From SLRI01 sp964460465 (lineage in GTDB: Bacteria; Pseudomonadota; Alphaproteobacteria; Geminicoccales; Geminicoccaceae), in the NCBI GenBank assembly GCA_964460465.1, contig CAYWSB010000006.1, positions 1 through 64,000 of the forward strand: DNA of 64,000 nt, in the 5' to 3' direction. Below are positions 42,127 to 53,993 of this stretch, one piece after another. The position numbers and the translations under genes are program-made. The notes under the pieces were generated by a model. That model was not told the DNA's origin. It made no database searches and was given only the letters and a program-made list of their open reading frames with translations. Numbering within the stretch: position 1 is the first letter of the stretch; every line of letters starts with the position of its first letter.

Positions 42127-44814
42127 ATGGCCGAACCCTATGCCCGCCCCGCCGCCGACGTGCTGCGTGATCTCGGCGTCGAGCCCGGGCGCGGCCTCGA
42201 CCAGGACGAGGTCGCCCGGCGGCGCGCCGAGCATGGGCCGAACCGGCTCGAGGAGCGCGGCACGAAAAGCACCGTCGTCATTCTTCTCGACCAGTTCAAG
42301 AGCTTGATCTTCCTCCTCCTGGCGCTGGCCGCCGGCGCCTCGTTCGTGCTCGGCGAGGCGGTGCAGGGGGCGGCGATCGTCGTCGCCATCCTGGTCAACG
42401 CGGCGATCGGCTTCCTCACCGAATGGCGGGCGGTGCGCTCGATGGAGGCGCTGCGCCGTCTCGAGCAGCTCCAGGCCCGCGTCCTGCGCGACGGCGAAAC
42501 CCGCACCGTCCCGGCCGACGAACTCGTGCCCGGCGACATCGTGCCCCTGCAGGCCGGCGACGTCGTGCCGGCGGATCTCCGCCTCGTCGAGGCCGAGAAG
42601 CTGCGGATGGACGAATCGCAACTCACCGGCGAGTCGGTGCCCGTCGACAAGACCGGCGACGCCCTCGAAGGCGACGCGCCGCTCGCCGAGCGGCGCAACA
42701 TGGCCTTCAAGGGCTGCTTCGCCACCCAGGGCAGCGGCCTGGGCGTGGTGGTCACCACCGGCAGCAGGACAGAGCTCGGCCGGATCGCGAACCTCGCCCA
42801 GGAGGCGGAGGCGGCGACCACGCCGCTCGAGAAGCGCCTGGACCAGCTCGCCCGCCGGCTGCTCCTCGTGATCCTCGTCGTCTCGGCCGTGATCGCCGGC
42901 ATCGGCATTTTCGCCGGCCGCGAGCTCTTCCTCATGGTCGAGACCGGCATCGCCCTGGTCGTCGCCGCCGTGCCCGAGGGCCTGCCGATCGTCGCCAGCA
43001 TCGCGCTTGCCCGCGGCATGTGGCGCCTCGCCCGGCGCAACGCCCTGATCGAGAAGCTCTCGGCCGTGGAGACGCTGGGCGGCACCAACGTGATCTGCTC
43101 CGACAAGACCGGGACGCTCACCGAAAACCGGATGACCCTGAGCCGGATCGTGCTGGCCGATGGCGAGGTGGCGCTCGACAGCGGCGGCAAGTCGGCCTTC
43201 CGCCGCGGCGACGCGACCGTCGAGGTCGACGGGCATGCCGGCCTGCGGGCCGCCCTCGAGGTCGGCGCCCTCTGCAACGCGGCGTCGCTCGAGGCCGACG
43301 ACGGGTCCGACGGCGGCCGCGGTGGCCAGGGTGATCCGACGGAGATAGCGCTCCTCGCCGGTGCCGCCGCCGCCGACATCCACAAGGACGCGCTGCTCGA
43401 GCGGCAGCGGGAGCTCCGGCGCGAGGACTTCGATCCCGACCGAATGATGATGGCCACGTTCCACGAGGCCGAGGACGGCATTCGGGTCGCGGTCAAGGGC
43501 GCGCCCGAGGCGGTCCTCGGGGTGGCGGTCACGGTCATGACCGAGGACGGCGCGGAGCCGCTCGACGACGCCGGCCGCGAGGCATGGCACGAGCGCAACG
43601 AGGCGCTCGCGCGAGAGGGCTTCCGCGCCCTCGCCCTGGCGCAGAAGACCGTGAAGGACGATGGTGCCGAGCCGTACGAGGACCTCACCCTGATCGGCCT
43701 CGTCGGGCTCTACGACCCGCCGCGCGGCGATGTGGAGCACGCGATCCGCGCCTGCCGCGACGCCGGCATCACCGTCGTGATGATCACCGGCGACCAGCCC
43801 GCGACCGCATTGGCGATCGCCCACGCCGTCGGCCTGGTGGACCAGGACGACGCGGTCGAGGTGATCCAGGGCTCCGAGCTCAAGCATGCCGCCGAGATGA
43901 GCGAGGACGAGCGCCAGCGCGTGCTCCGTGCCAGGATCTTCGCCCGCGTCGACCCCGCGCAGAAGCTCGACCTCATCCAGATCCACCAGGACAACGGCTC
44001 GCGCGTCGCGATGACCGGCGACGGCATCAACGACGCGCCGGCGCTGAAGAAGGCCGATATCGGCATCGCCATGGGCAAGCGCGGCACCCAGGTGGCGCGC
44101 GAGGCCGCGCACATGGTGCTGCGCGACGACAGCTTCGCCACGATCGTCATGGCGGTGGCCCAGGGCCGCGTCATCTTCAACAACATCCGCCGCTTCATCA
44201 TCTACATGCTCTCAGGGAACACCGGCGAGATCTTCGCGGTCGGCGTCGTGGCCCTCCTCGCCGCACCCCTGCCGCTCCTGCCGCTGCAGATCCTCTACAT
44301 CAACATCATCACCGACGTGTTCCCGGCCCTGGCCCTGGGCGTCGGGCGCGGCGAGAACACGCTGGACCAGCCGGCCCGCGACCCCGGGGAGCCGATCCTC
44401 ACCCGCCACCACTGGGCCATCATCGGCGGCTACGGCATCCTGATCGGCGGCTCGGTGCTCGCCGTCTTCGCCTACTGCCTGCTCGCGCTCGAGATGAGCC
44501 AGGAACGCGCCGTCACCATCTCCTTCGTCACCTTCTCGCTCGCCCGCCTCTGGCATGTCTTCAACATGCGCGATCCCGGCTCCCACCCGCTGCGCAACAC
44601 GGTGACGACCAACATCTGGGTCTGGGGGGCGATCCTGGTGGGCATCCTCCTGGTCCTCGCCGCCCTCTACGTGCCGCTCCTCGCCGAGGTCCTGGAGACG
44701 GTCGATCCGGGCCCCGACGGCTGGCTCCTGATCGCCATCGGCAGCCTCGTGCCGCTCCTCGTCGGCCAGCTCCTCAAGCTCCGGCCGCAAGGGAGCCGCA
44801 CCTCCGGACCTTGA
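42127..44814 (+). CDS. cation-transporting P-type ATPase (P2, Ca2+-type)
   Basis: The 895-residue P-type ATPase has an N-terminal cation-ATPase domain, a TGES-type actuator (QLTGESVPVDKTGD), PEGLP in M4 (Pro283 on), the phosphorylated Asp326 in SDKTGTLTENRM, and TGDGINDAPALKKADIGIAMG. A C-terminal bundle has NIITDVFPALALG. PEGLP in M4 with N-D in M6 is the pattern of Ca2+ and Na+/K+/H+ P2 pumps, not the CPx heavy-metal pumps. No regulator lies beside it. Confidence 0.9.
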   Translation: MAEPYARPAADVLRDLGVEPGRGLDQDEVARRRAEHGPNRLEERGTKSTVVILLDQFKSLIFLLLALAAGASFVLGEAVQGAAIVVAILVNAAIGFLTEWRAVRSMEALRRLEQLQARVLRDGETRTVPADELVPGDIVPLQAGDVVPADLRLVEAEKLRMDESQLTGESVPVDKTGDALEGDAPLAERRNMAFKGCFATQGSGLGVVVTTGSRTELGRIANLAQEAEAATTPLEKRLDQLARRLLLVILVVSAVIAGIGIFAGRELFLMVETGIALVVAAVPEGLPIVASIALARGMWRLARRNALIEKLSAVETLGGTNVICSDKTGTLTENRMTLSRIVLADGEVALDSGGKSAFRRGDATVEVDGHAGLRAALEVGALCNAASLEADDGSDGGRGGQGDPTEIALLAGAAAADIHKDALLERQRELRREDFDPDRMMMATFHEAEDGIRVAVKGAPEAVLGVAVTVMTEDGAEPLDDAGREAWHERNEALAREGFRALALAQKTVKDDGAEPYEDLTLIGLVGLYDPPRGDVEHAIRACRDAGITVVMITGDQPATALAIAHAVGLVDQDDAVEVIQGSELKHAAEMSEDERQRVLRARIFARVDPAQKLDLIQIHQDNGSRVAMTGDGINDAPALKKADIGIAMGKRGTQVAREAAHMVLRDDSFATIVMAVAQGRVIFNNIRRFIIYMLSGNTGEIFAVGVVALLAAPLPLLPLQILYINIITDVFPALALGVGRGENTLDQPARDPGEPILTRHHWAIIGGYGILIGGSVLAVFAYCLLALEMSQERAVTISFVTFSLARLWHVFNMRDPGSHPLRNTVTTNIWVWGAILVGILLVLAALYVPLLAEVLETVDPGPDGWLLIAIGSLVPLLVGQLLKLRPQGSRTSGP

Positions 44815-45177
44815 TCGGCATCGACGACCCTGGACGGCTGGCGGACTGGAGTCTGGCCTGCCCCGCTCAACTCTTCTGCCGGCCGAGCCGCAGGATCATC
44901 GACCCACCCATCCAGGGCCTCGTCGCCGACGCGCTCGACGCCGCCTCGGCCGCACGCCGCAGCACCATGCTCCGCCCGGAAAGCTGGCCCGCGAGCCCTG
45001 GCCGTCACCGGCGCTGCGGCGCCTTGCCCCGCTGGCGAACGGGGCCGCGGCACGGCTTGTCGCGATGGCGGCCGCCGGGCCCAAGTTCGGGAGAGGGAAC
45101 GGGCGAGATGGCCGCCCGCTGCGGCTGCAGGCGGCCGGACGCGATCGTTCGGGATTCGCCCGGCGTGCTCGCCGTCC
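44815..45177. other. intergenic stretch without a recognisable gene
   Basis: Between the ATPase stop and the DUF3616 pseudogene I see no coding region with family similarity, no hairpin with a T-run and no repeat. The base composition is normal for the window. Confidence 0.6.
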
Positions 45178-46310
45178 TCAGCCGCCCAGGTCGTAGAGGT
45201 CGGCGAGCAGCCCCTGGCGCTCCCGGTCGAGCCGGGCCGGGCTCGGGCTGTCGTGGACGACGAGCAGGCGGCGCTTGCCGGCCATCTCGACGAAGGCGAT
45301 GCCCTCGGCCTGGTCGCGGCCCCGATCGTAGGGCAGGTCCATGAGGCGCTCGAGGTCGCCCTCGGGATGCAGGCGATGGCCGTCGGCACCGAGCGGCCGG
45401 CGCCAGCGGAAGAGGGCACCGGTGCCGTCGTGGTCCATGGTCGGCCCGGCGAGGATCAGGAGGTCGTCGCCGTCGAAGCGGAGGTCGCGGATGCCGAGCC
45501 CGGCCAGCAGCGGCAGGAAGTGCTTGAGGTAGCGGTCGCCGGCGTCGTCGCAGCTGCCGAGCTCGAGGCGGCCGGGCTTGGGCCGCGCGAGGTTCAGCTC
45601 GAGGATCACCGACCAGCCGCGCAGCACCGGTCCCCTGAGCCCGAGGAACACCCGATCGCGCTTGACCGCGATGCCCTCGATGTCGAAGCCGTTCTCCTTG
45701 CACGGCATGCCCACGGCGGCGGCCAGGTGCGCGTCCCGCTCGAGCAGCTTCTTGAGCTTGCTCCGCGCCCCTTCGACCCCATCTTGATGGCGCTCGGCGC
45801 CGCCTCGTCGCCTTTGGCGATCGCCGCCGCATCGACGACGAAGCGCCCCTCCCCGGCGTCGGTGAGCTTGAGCCGCCCGAGAAAGCAGCGATTGGGGTCC
45901 CGCTCGATCTGGGCCAGCGTGGCCATGGCGGCCTCGTGATCGGCCGCCGGCAGGTCCGGCTTGTCGCGCTTCAGGCTGTGCGAGCCGGTGATCCAGAGGT
46001 CGTCGCCGTCCACCGCCAGCCCCTCGATGTCCATCTCGCCGGTCGGCCCGTCGGGGAGGTCGAAATAGTCGCCGAGGGCGATGTTCTCCTCGTGCTGGAA
46101 GTCGCCGTCGTGGTCGAGAACCAGGCGCTCCACCGTCGCCGTCTCGTCGCAGGCGGCAAAGACGGTCCGGCCGGCAACGGCGACGGCCGAGATGTCGAGA
46201 TGCAGCGGATCGTCGACATGGGCCAGCGCCGCCTCGGGCTTGAAGAACAGCGTCGTGGTGCCGACCGGCCGCCTCGTGGCGACGTCGGGCGTCGTCTTCC
46301 TTCTCGCCAT
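45178..46310 (-). pseudogene. DUF3616 protein, split by a frameshift
   Basis: The N-terminal part (from ATG 46310: MARRKTTPD, then LDISAVAVAGRTVFAACDET) reads normally to AIKMG. The C-terminal part (KENGFDIEGIAVKRDRVFLGLRGP and on) is in another frame ending at 45178. Adding one C to the C4 run at 45777-45780 restores a continuous DUF3616 protein through GVEGARSKLKKLLERDAHL. DUF3616 proteins are beta-propeller-like with unknown role. The break is either a real mutation or a sequencing error. DUF4112 lies 13 nt upstream. Confidence 0.75.
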
Positions 46311-46323
46311 GGGCTTCTTGCCT

Positions 46324-46710
46324 TCAGGCCCCCTGTTTCCCGGCGGCATCCGCCAAGTCGGCCTGCCGCCGCTCGAGATGCGCGATCAAGAGCTTGACGT
46401 TGCGGCGGCTGGCCTTCCAGCCGACATCGGCGCCATCGCCCAAGAGCGGGATCAGGCCGACCAGCGCGTCGATCCCGACATTCGGCCCCATGCGGGCGAG
46501 CCCGGAGGCCGGGACACCGTGCCGACGCGCCTCGTTGACGATATGGAGCGCCAGCAGCGTGGTCGCCGCGTCGCCGATCCCCGGCACGAGCCCGATGATG
46601 CCGTCGAACCCGATCCGCCACCGGGTGAAGGGGATGCGAAAGCGGTCGTCGCGCCAAGAGGCGAGCTTTCTCTCGCGCTCGAGCGCACGATCGAGCGCCG
46701 TCCCTCGCAT
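46324..46710 (-). CDS. DUF4112 membrane protein
   Basis: The 128-residue product matches DUF4112: FRIPFTRWRIGFDGIIGLVPGIGDAATTLL, then GPNVGIDALVGLIPLLGDGADVGWKASRRN. Two hydrophobic hairpin-like segments each contain a (I/V)GLIPxxGD pattern. Function is unknown. I chose the ATG at 46710; a TTG at 46758 would add 16 residues with no similarity. It lies just upstream of the DUF3616 pseudogene and on the same strand. Confidence 0.83.
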   Translation of the reverse strand: MRGTALDRALERERKLASWRDDRFRIPFTRWRIGFDGIIGLVPGIGDAATTLLALHIVNEARRHGVPASGLARMGPNVGIDALVGLIPLLGDGADVGWKASRRNVKLLIAHLERRQADLADAAGKQGA

Positions 46711-46807
46711 GGGTTGCAGCTCGCCCAGGGCTCGCGTCTCCGCCGATGCGGCCGGCAATGGACTGGAACCGACGGGGCAGGCGCAGGTTCCCGCGCGTGC
46801 CGCCCGC

Positions 46808-48949
46808 TCAGTACTTCCCCTGCGCCCGCCTGATCGCCGCCTGCTTTTCCGAGATGTCGATGGCCTCCCTGAGCGTGGTGACGCCGCCGGCCTCGAGCAG
46901 GTCGACGAGCTTGAGGAAGGTGTGGCCGGTGGCGAGGCTGTCGCCCAGGGCCGTGTGGCGCTCCTCGGCCGCGATCTTGATGGCGAACCGCTCGGCCAGC
47001 GTGTCGAGGGTGAGGCTCTCGTCGGCGCCGAAGATGGCCGCCGCCAGGAGCACGGTGTCGAGGACCGGATTGGTGAAGGCGACCCCGGCCTCCGCCTGCT
47101 TCAGGGTCAGGAACTTCATGTCGAAGGCGGCGTTGTGGGCGACCAGCACCGCGTCGCCGACGAAGCGGTGGAAGCGCGGCAGCACCATGGTGACCGGATC
47201 GGCATTGGCCACCATGGCATCGGTGATGCCGTGCACCTCGGCCGCGACCCGGGGGATGGCGCGGCCCGGGTGGATCAGCGAGTTGAAGACCTCGCCCCTC
47301 AGCATCCGGCCGTTGACGATCCGCACCCCGGCGATCTGCACCATCTGGTCACCCTGCGACGGCTCGAGGCCGGTGGTCTCGGTGTCGAAGACGACGTAGC
47401 TGAGGTCGCGCAGCCGGGTCTCGGCCACCGCCGGCCGCAGGGTGCGGGCGAAGAGATCGAAATCGTAGAACTCGGGCCGGGCCTCCAGCCGAACCAGGCC
47501 GCGCGCCTTGCTGGTGTCGATCTCGACCGTGGTCAGCGGCAGCCGCAGCCGGCTGTGGCCCGGGCCCGCGGGCTCGCACCAGAGCTCGGTCTTGTGCCGG
47601 CTCAGCACGTCGGTGCCGGTCATCGCCCCCAGGCCCTCGTCCAGGCGCTCGTCGAGCCAGGCCTCGAGCGCCCGGACCGGCACCGGGTCACCCGTCCAGG
47701 AGATGTCGAGATCGGCGCGACGCTCGCGCGCGCCGACAGCGAGCGCCAGGCGCTCGACCCCGGCGTAGACCGAGATCCGGTTCATCAGCCGGTCGACCAG
47801 GTCGACCATGGCGGCGCTGTCGCAGTGCAGCCAGACATCCGCACCGTCGATCGCCACCTCGATGTCGCGGCCCTCCGAGCGGCGCTCGACGACCAGCTCG
47901 AGCAGGGTCCGGGCATGGACCTGGGTCATCGGCCAGGCCGAGGAGAGCAGGTCCGAGGCGATCTCGTCGAGCCGGTCGAGCCGCTCGGCCAGGGTCCGGC
48001 CGTCCTCCTGGAAGGTGGCACGCGCCGCCACCTTCTCCTCGGCATCGATCTCGCCGTCCATCGTCAAGAGGTCGCCGATCATCGCGAGGTTGGCGATCCT
48101 TTGCCGCATCTCGCTGGTCACGTCGTGCAGCATGCGGTCGCGCCAGATGCCGGCGGCGAGCTCGTCGGTAACGTCCTCGAAGATGACGACGTAGCCGATC
48201 GGTCCTTCCGGCTGGTCCGGCACTTCCCGGCCCAGGGTCAGCGAGACGCGGCCCTTGAGCGTGTAGTTGCCGATCCGGGTGGCGGCGATGACGAGGACCG
48301 CGAGGCCGTCCGGGTGGTCGGTGTGGCGGCCCGTCCGGAACCGGTTCTCGAGCCGGGTCAGGGCATGGCGGAACGGCTGCTCGGTGACGACCCCGAAGAA
48401 CGACCGGCCGAGGCCGATGTCGCCGGCGACGTGGAGGATCTCGAGCGCCCGCTGGTTGTAGAGCAGCACCTGGTGGCTGCGGTTGCAGATCACCACCCCC
48501 TGCTGCAGGTCGCGGAGGATGGTGGCGAGGTACTGCTTCTGCTCCTCGCTCTCCGCCGTGGCGGCGGCGATCGTGCGGTCGACCTCCCGGCGGGTCTCGA
48601 CCAGGGCCTGGGTGATCTCGCGCACGGCAGGCTCGAGAAAGCCCAGATAGCGGGCGGTGCCGGCCGGGATGTCCCGCTCGGCCTTGGCATGCGCCGCGGC
48701 CCTGAGATGGTTGCAGATCGCCAGGATCGGCCGGGCGACGTGCTCGTCGAACTTGAGCCAGGCCCAGGTCGAGAGCGCGACGACGACGACGGAGATCGCG
48801 CCGCCCATGAGCACGAGATCGTCCGGCCTGAGGGCCTCGCCGCGCTGGCCGAGATAGAGCATCGCCACGACCACTGCGCCGCTGCCGCCGAGCGCGATCA
48901 GCGCGAAGAAGAGAAAGACGCGCAGCCGCAGGCCGAGCCGGTCGAGCAC
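46808..48949 (-). CDS. membrane-anchored PAS/sensor protein fused to a DEDDh 3'-5' exonuclease
   Basis: The 713-residue product has two membrane segments (about 10-31 and 45-65) and a HAMP-like linker. A PAS-type domain (about 140-270, LRDLQQGVVICNRSHQVLLYNQRALEIL in part) follows, then a degenerate dimerisation/ATPase region (about 275-500). A DnaQ-like exonuclease starts at about 518 with FDTETTGL (Asp522). Later acidic and His positions are present in VAHNAAFDMKF and HTALGDSLATG, so the nuclease looks competent. It starts with GTG. Such fusions recur beside sodium:solute symporters, here also beside a response regulator. Confidence 0.85.
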   Translation of the reverse strand: MLDRLGLRLRVFLFFALIALGGSGAVVVAMLYLGQRGEALRPDDLVLMGGAISVVVVALSTWAWLKFDEHVARPILAICNHLRAAAHAKAERDIPAGTARYLGFLEPAVREITQALVETRREVDRTIAAATAESEEQKQYLATILRDLQQGVVICNRSHQVLLYNQRALEILHVAGDIGLGRSFFGVVTEQPFRHALTRLENRFRTGRHTDHPDGLAVLVIAATRIGNYTLKGRVSLTLGREVPDQPEGPIGYVVIFEDVTDELAAGIWRDRMLHDVTSEMRQRIANLAMIGDLLTMDGEIDAEEKVAARATFQEDGRTLAERLDRLDEIASDLLSSAWPMTQVHARTLLELVVERRSEGRDIEVAIDGADVWLHCDSAAMVDLVDRLMNRISVYAGVERLALAVGARERRADLDISWTGDPVPVRALEAWLDERLDEGLGAMTGTDVLSRHKTELWCEPAGPGHSRLRLPLTTVEIDTSKARGLVRLEARPEFYDFDLFARTLRPAVAETRLRDLSYVVFDTETTGLEPSQGDQMVQIAGVRIVNGRMLRGEVFNSLIHPGRAIPRVAAEVHGITDAMVANADPVTMVLPRFHRFVGDAVLVAHNAAFDMKFLTLKQAEAGVAFTNPVLDTVLLAAAIFGADESLTLDTLAERFAIKIAAEERHTALGDSLATGHTFLKLVDLLEAGGVTTLREAIDISEKQAAIRRAQGKY

Positions 48950-48953
48950 GGGC

Positions 48954-49346
48954 TCAGGCTCCGCCGGCGAAGGGGTCGCCGGACAACAGGCCGCGCACCG
49001 TGTCGCGCAGCTCGTCCATGGAGAAGGGCTTGGTCAGATAGGCATCCGCACCCAGCGCCATGCCCTTCTCGATCTCGATCGCCCGGCTCTTGGCCGAGAG
49101 CATCACCACCTTGATGCCGGCCCTGGTCGGGTTCTTCTTGATGATCTCGCAGATCTCGTAGCCGTCGCGGCCGCCGACCATGACGTCCAGGATCACGAGG
49201 TCGGGCGGCTCGGCCTCGATCGAGGCCACCGCCGCGTCGCCGTCGGCGGCGGTGCGCACGGTGAAGCCCGCATTGCCCAGGAGACGCTTGAGATAGAGCC
49301 GGATGCCCGGCTCGTCGTCGACGACGAGAATGCTCGCTTCCGCCAC
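48954..49346 (-). CDS. stand-alone response regulator (CheY-like)
   Basis: The 130-residue receiver has the conserved acidic pocket (VVDDEPG), the phosphorylated Asp in VILDVMVGG, a Ser in VVMLSAKS and Lys in YLTKPFS. There is no output domain. I chose the GTG at 49346, 8 nt after GGAG, since no in-frame ATG precedes the domain. It lies 4 nt before the sensor-exonuclease gene, and that protein's degenerate kinase-like part is an obvious candidate partner. Confidence 0.88.
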   Translation of the reverse strand: MAEASILVVDDEPGIRLYLKRLLGNAGFTVRTAADGDAAVASIEAEPPDLVILDVMVGGRDGYEICEIIKKNPTRAGIKVVMLSAKSRAIEIEKGMALGADAYLTKPFSMDELRDTVRGLLSGDPFAGGA

Positions 49347-49383
49347 GGTTTCTGCTCCCTGATCATGGCACTTTTCTCGTTCT

Positions 49384-49929
49384 TCAGCCGGCACCACCCG
49401 GCGTTCGTCGCTCCGCCGCACAGATGATGCGGCGGACCGGGTCGTCGGGCTCCAGCGCCACCCAGGCGGGGTCGATCGGCCGGCCCGCCGCATCGGCCGC
49501 GAGGCTCTCGCCCACATCGGCGCGGCGGGGAATCGTGCAGTCGTAGAGCTGCAGCGTCCCGGCGGTCGGGTACCAGCGGGTGACGAGGTAGACCACCGCC
49601 ATCACCATGCCGTCGACCTCGGGATGGCGGCGGATCTCGTTGACGTCGACGGCGCTGAAGCGGTCGACCTTGGGCACGAGCAGGGTCCAGGGCTGCAGGA
49701 TCGAGCGCGAGGTATGCCGCCCCGCGACCACGACGTGGTCGGGCAGCTCGGCCGTGGTGCGGTCGGCCCAGCTGTAGTCGGACCAGATGTGGAAGGTGAG
49801 CATGGCGGCACCGGCGGCGGCCGGCAGCAGCCAGCCGGGCACCGGGCGGCGCACCGCCTTGCACAGCACGAAGACCACGGAGGCCGCACCCACACCCACC
49901 ATCAGCGTGCCGATCAGGGTCCAGATCAT
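49384..49929 (-). CDS. hypothetical membrane protein
   Basis: The 181-residue protein has two N-terminal membrane segments (about 3-24 and 32-50) and a soluble remainder beginning WSDYSWADRTTAELPDHVVV. The central RHTSRSILQPWTLLVPKVDRF is well conserved in small envelope proteins I cannot name. No motif shows a function. It lies 3 nt after the DUF294 gene and 37 nt before the response regulator, so it is inside this operon. Confidence 0.65.
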   Translation of the reverse strand: MIWTLIGTLMVGVGAASVVFVLCKAVRRPVPGWLLPAAAGAAMLTFHIWSDYSWADRTTAELPDHVVVAGRHTSRSILQPWTLLVPKVDRFSAVDVNEIRRHPEVDGMVMAVVYLVTRWYPTAGTLQLYDCTIPRRADVGESLAADAAGRPIDPAWVALEPDDPVRRIICAAERRTPGGAG

Positions 49930-49932
49930 GCC

Positions 49933-51774
49933 TCAGGCACTCCGCGACCGGAGTGCCGCCTGGGTCGACTTGACCACGCCGAAGGCGTCCTTGAGATGCT
50001 TGCGCTCCATGGCCGAGAGCGTGCTCGGGGCGAGAAAATTGTCGGGCTTCAGGCCCTCCCGCACCTGGCGCGCCTGGTGCTCGAGGCGGATGCGGGAGAT
50101 CAGGTCGTAGGCGTCGACCAGGTCCGCGGCCGAGCCCTCGGGGATCACCCCGTCGCGGCGGGCGGCCAGCAGCCGGTCGCGGGTATTGACCTCCTCGAGC
50201 GCCCCGTCCAGCGCATAGACCCGGGCGAGATCGACAATCGGCACCACGCCGTTGAGCTTGAGATCGAGGGTGTTGCGGTGCTCACCCGAGCGGATCAGCG
50301 CGAAGCCCTGAAACAGGCTCAGGGGCGGCACGTGCTTCAGGGAGTTGGCGATCATGTGGGCGCGGAAGATGCTGTTCTTGCGCGCGGCCTCGAGCGTCCG
50401 ACGCTGCAGGCCGGAAAAGAGGCTGGTCTCGCCGGCGATCGGCCTGAGGTCGAACATGACGGACGAGAGCATCTGCGCCATGGGATCGGGCTCGTCGATC
50501 CACCCCTTGAAATAGCGCCGCCAGATGCTGCCCTTGACCCGCCACTTGGGGTTGGTCGCCATCATCTCGCCCGGGCAGTAGACGTAGCCGCAGGCGTCGA
50601 GACCGTCCGAGACCCGCCTCGCGAGCTCGGCGAAATAGGCGCCGTGCGCCGCCTCGTCGTAGCCCTCGTCGAGGATCAGGCAGTTGTCCTGGTCGGAGAC
50701 GCCGGTCTGCTCGCGCCGGCCCTGGCTGCCGCAGGCGAGCCAGAGATACGGGACCGGGGCCGGGCCCAGCTCCTGCTCGGCAAGCGCCAGGAGCCGCTTG
50801 GTGACCGCGTCGGTGACCGAGGTCACGAGCTGGCCCACCTTGAACGCCTCGACCCCCGCACCCACGAGCTGGGCCAGGAGCTGCGGCACCTGGGCGACGA
50901 CCGCCGCCATGTCCTCGACCCGCACCGCCTTGTTGATGTCGCCGATCAGGAAGGTGACCGAGATCGACTGCCGGCGGATGAGATTGGTGCGCGTGACGAT
51001 CCCGACGAGCCGGCCCTGCTCGGCGATCGGCAGGTGGCCGATCTGCCGCTCGCCCATGGCGAGCAGGGCGTCGAAGACCAGCGCGTCGGGCGGCAGGGTC
51101 AGCGGATCCCTGGTCATCACCTCGCGGATCGGGGTATCCGGCCCGCGGCCCTTGGCGACCACGCGGCCGGCGAGATCACCGGTCGTGAGGATGCCGACGA
51201 GGCCGTCGCCGTCGGCGACCGGCAGGCAGGAGATCGTCTTCTCGTGCATCACGGCCGCCGCCTCCTGGACCGTGGCATCGGGCGAGATGCTGATCGGCCG
51301 TACGGTCATGATGTCGGCGAGGCGGTTGGTGATCAGCGCGTCGCCACCGTCGGCCGAGAAGATCGGCTTCCGGTCGGCGCCGCTGCGCAGCCGCTCGAAA
51401 AAGCGGGCGAACTCCGAATAGGTCTCGAGGTAGTCGAGAAAGACGTCCTTCGGCAGCTCGAGCAGCCGCGTGGCGGCGCCGGCCACCGCCCGGTTCGGGC
51501 CCAGGCCGTCGCGAAGGATGCCGCGCGCGCCGATGCCCTCGCCCGGCGAGAAGCGGGTGATGGTGTCGCCGTCGGAGGTGACGACGTCGATCTCGCCCTC
51601 GAGGACGATCGAGTAGTGGGTGACCGGCGCCCCCTTGTCATAGAGGACCGCGCCCGCGTCGAGCCGGCGGATGTCGCTCGCCTCGATCAGGTCGACCAGC
51701 GCGTTCTCGGCCAGGAGGTCGAAGGGGTGATGCTGGGCGAGAAAACCTGTCAGTTCGGTGGTCGCTTTGGTCAT
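49933..51774 (-). CDS. cNMP-binding/CBS/nucleotidyltransferase protein (DUF294)
   Basis: The 613-residue signalling protein has a cyclic-nucleotide-binding domain (about 10-120), a CBS pair (about 150-280) and a DUF294 nucleotidyltransferase-like domain with CGSQGRREQTGVSDQDN at about 346-362. A DUF294 C-terminal helical region follows. The G-S then D-x-D pattern resembles GlnD/GlnE-type protein nucleotidylyltransferases. I chose the ATG at 51774; the longer reading runs through the upstream terminator. Proteins of this layout are frequent neighbours of VC_2705-type symporters. Confidence 0.88.
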   Translation of the reverse strand: MTKATTELTGFLAQHHPFDLLAENALVDLIEASDIRRLDAGAVLYDKGAPVTHYSIVLEGEIDVVTSDGDTITRFSPGEGIGARGILRDGLGPNRAVAGAATRLLELPKDVFLDYLETYSEFARFFERLRSGADRKPIFSADGGDALITNRLADIMTVRPISISPDATVQEAAAVMHEKTISCLPVADGDGLVGILTTGDLAGRVVAKGRGPDTPIREVMTRDPLTLPPDALVFDALLAMGERQIGHLPIAEQGRLVGIVTRTNLIRRQSISVTFLIGDINKAVRVEDMAAVVAQVPQLLAQLVGAGVEAFKVGQLVTSVTDAVTKRLLALAEQELGPAPVPYLWLACGSQGRREQTGVSDQDNCLILDEGYDEAAHGAYFAELARRVSDGLDACGYVYCPGEMMATNPKWRVKGSIWRRYFKGWIDEPDPMAQMLSSVMFDLRPIAGETSLFSGLQRRTLEAARKNSIFRAHMIANSLKHVPPLSLFQGFALIRSGEHRNTLDLKLNGVVPIVDLARVYALDGALEEVNTRDRLLAARRDGVIPEGSAADLVDAYDLISRIRLEHQARQVREGLKPDNFLAPSTLSAMERKHLKDAFGVVKSTQAALRSRSA

Positions 51775-51834
51775 GCCGGGCATTGCATCCGTGTTCTGGC
51801 GCTGCCTCGGCAGGTCCGTCCGACCGCTGCCGAG

Positions 51835-51868
51835 AAAAAAAAGGACCCCGATCATCGGAGCGGGGTCC
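51835..51868 (-). terminator. Rho-independent terminator after the symporter gene
   Basis: On the minus strand an 8-bp stem (51868-51861 with 51850-51843) and 10-nt loop is followed by eight T (51842-51835). It lies about 60 nt after the symporter stop and before the DUF294 start, so DUF294 and the genes below it may rely on read-through or a promoter of their own. Confidence 0.85.
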
Positions 51869-51930
51869 ATGGGTCGCGTCAAGCGTTTCGGGGCAGGAGG
51901 CCGGATGGTGGCAACCCGCCCCGATCGCCA

Positions 51931-53706
<1,776 letters not shown>

Positions 53707-53732
53707 GGTCTGCGTTCCCTGTCAGGCCCGGA

Positions 53733-53993
53733 CTATTCGTCGGCGCCGTGCTTGCGGTCGAGCTGGTTCATCCTGAAGGCGTAGTAGAAGATCAGGATGA
53801 TGAAGATGACGATCGAGCCCTGTTGGGCGAACCAGAATCCCAGATCGGTGCCGCCGACGCTGATGCCGGACAGCAGGGGCCGCAAGAGAATGCCGGCCCC
53901 GAACGAAACGATGGCCCAGACGATCAAGACGTTGCGAATGAGCTTGAGGTTGGCTGCCCAGTAGGCGGCCGCCTCGGTTTTCTCCTGCCGCAT
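53733..53993 (-). CDS. DUF4212 small membrane protein
   Basis: The 86-residue product has two membrane segments (about 20-40 and 58-75) and the family pattern AYWAANLKLIRNVLIVWAIVSFG, then LGFWFAQQGSI and FYYAFRMNQLDRK. DUF4212 proteins are encoded with SSS-family symporters and are thought to be accessory subunits. The GGGGAGGACCT ribosome site places the start at the ATG 53993. Confidence 0.93.
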   Translation of the reverse strand: MRQEKTEAAAYWAANLKLIRNVLIVWAIVSFGAGILLRPLLSGISVGGTDLGFWFAQQGSIVIFIILIFYYAFRMNQLDRKHGADE

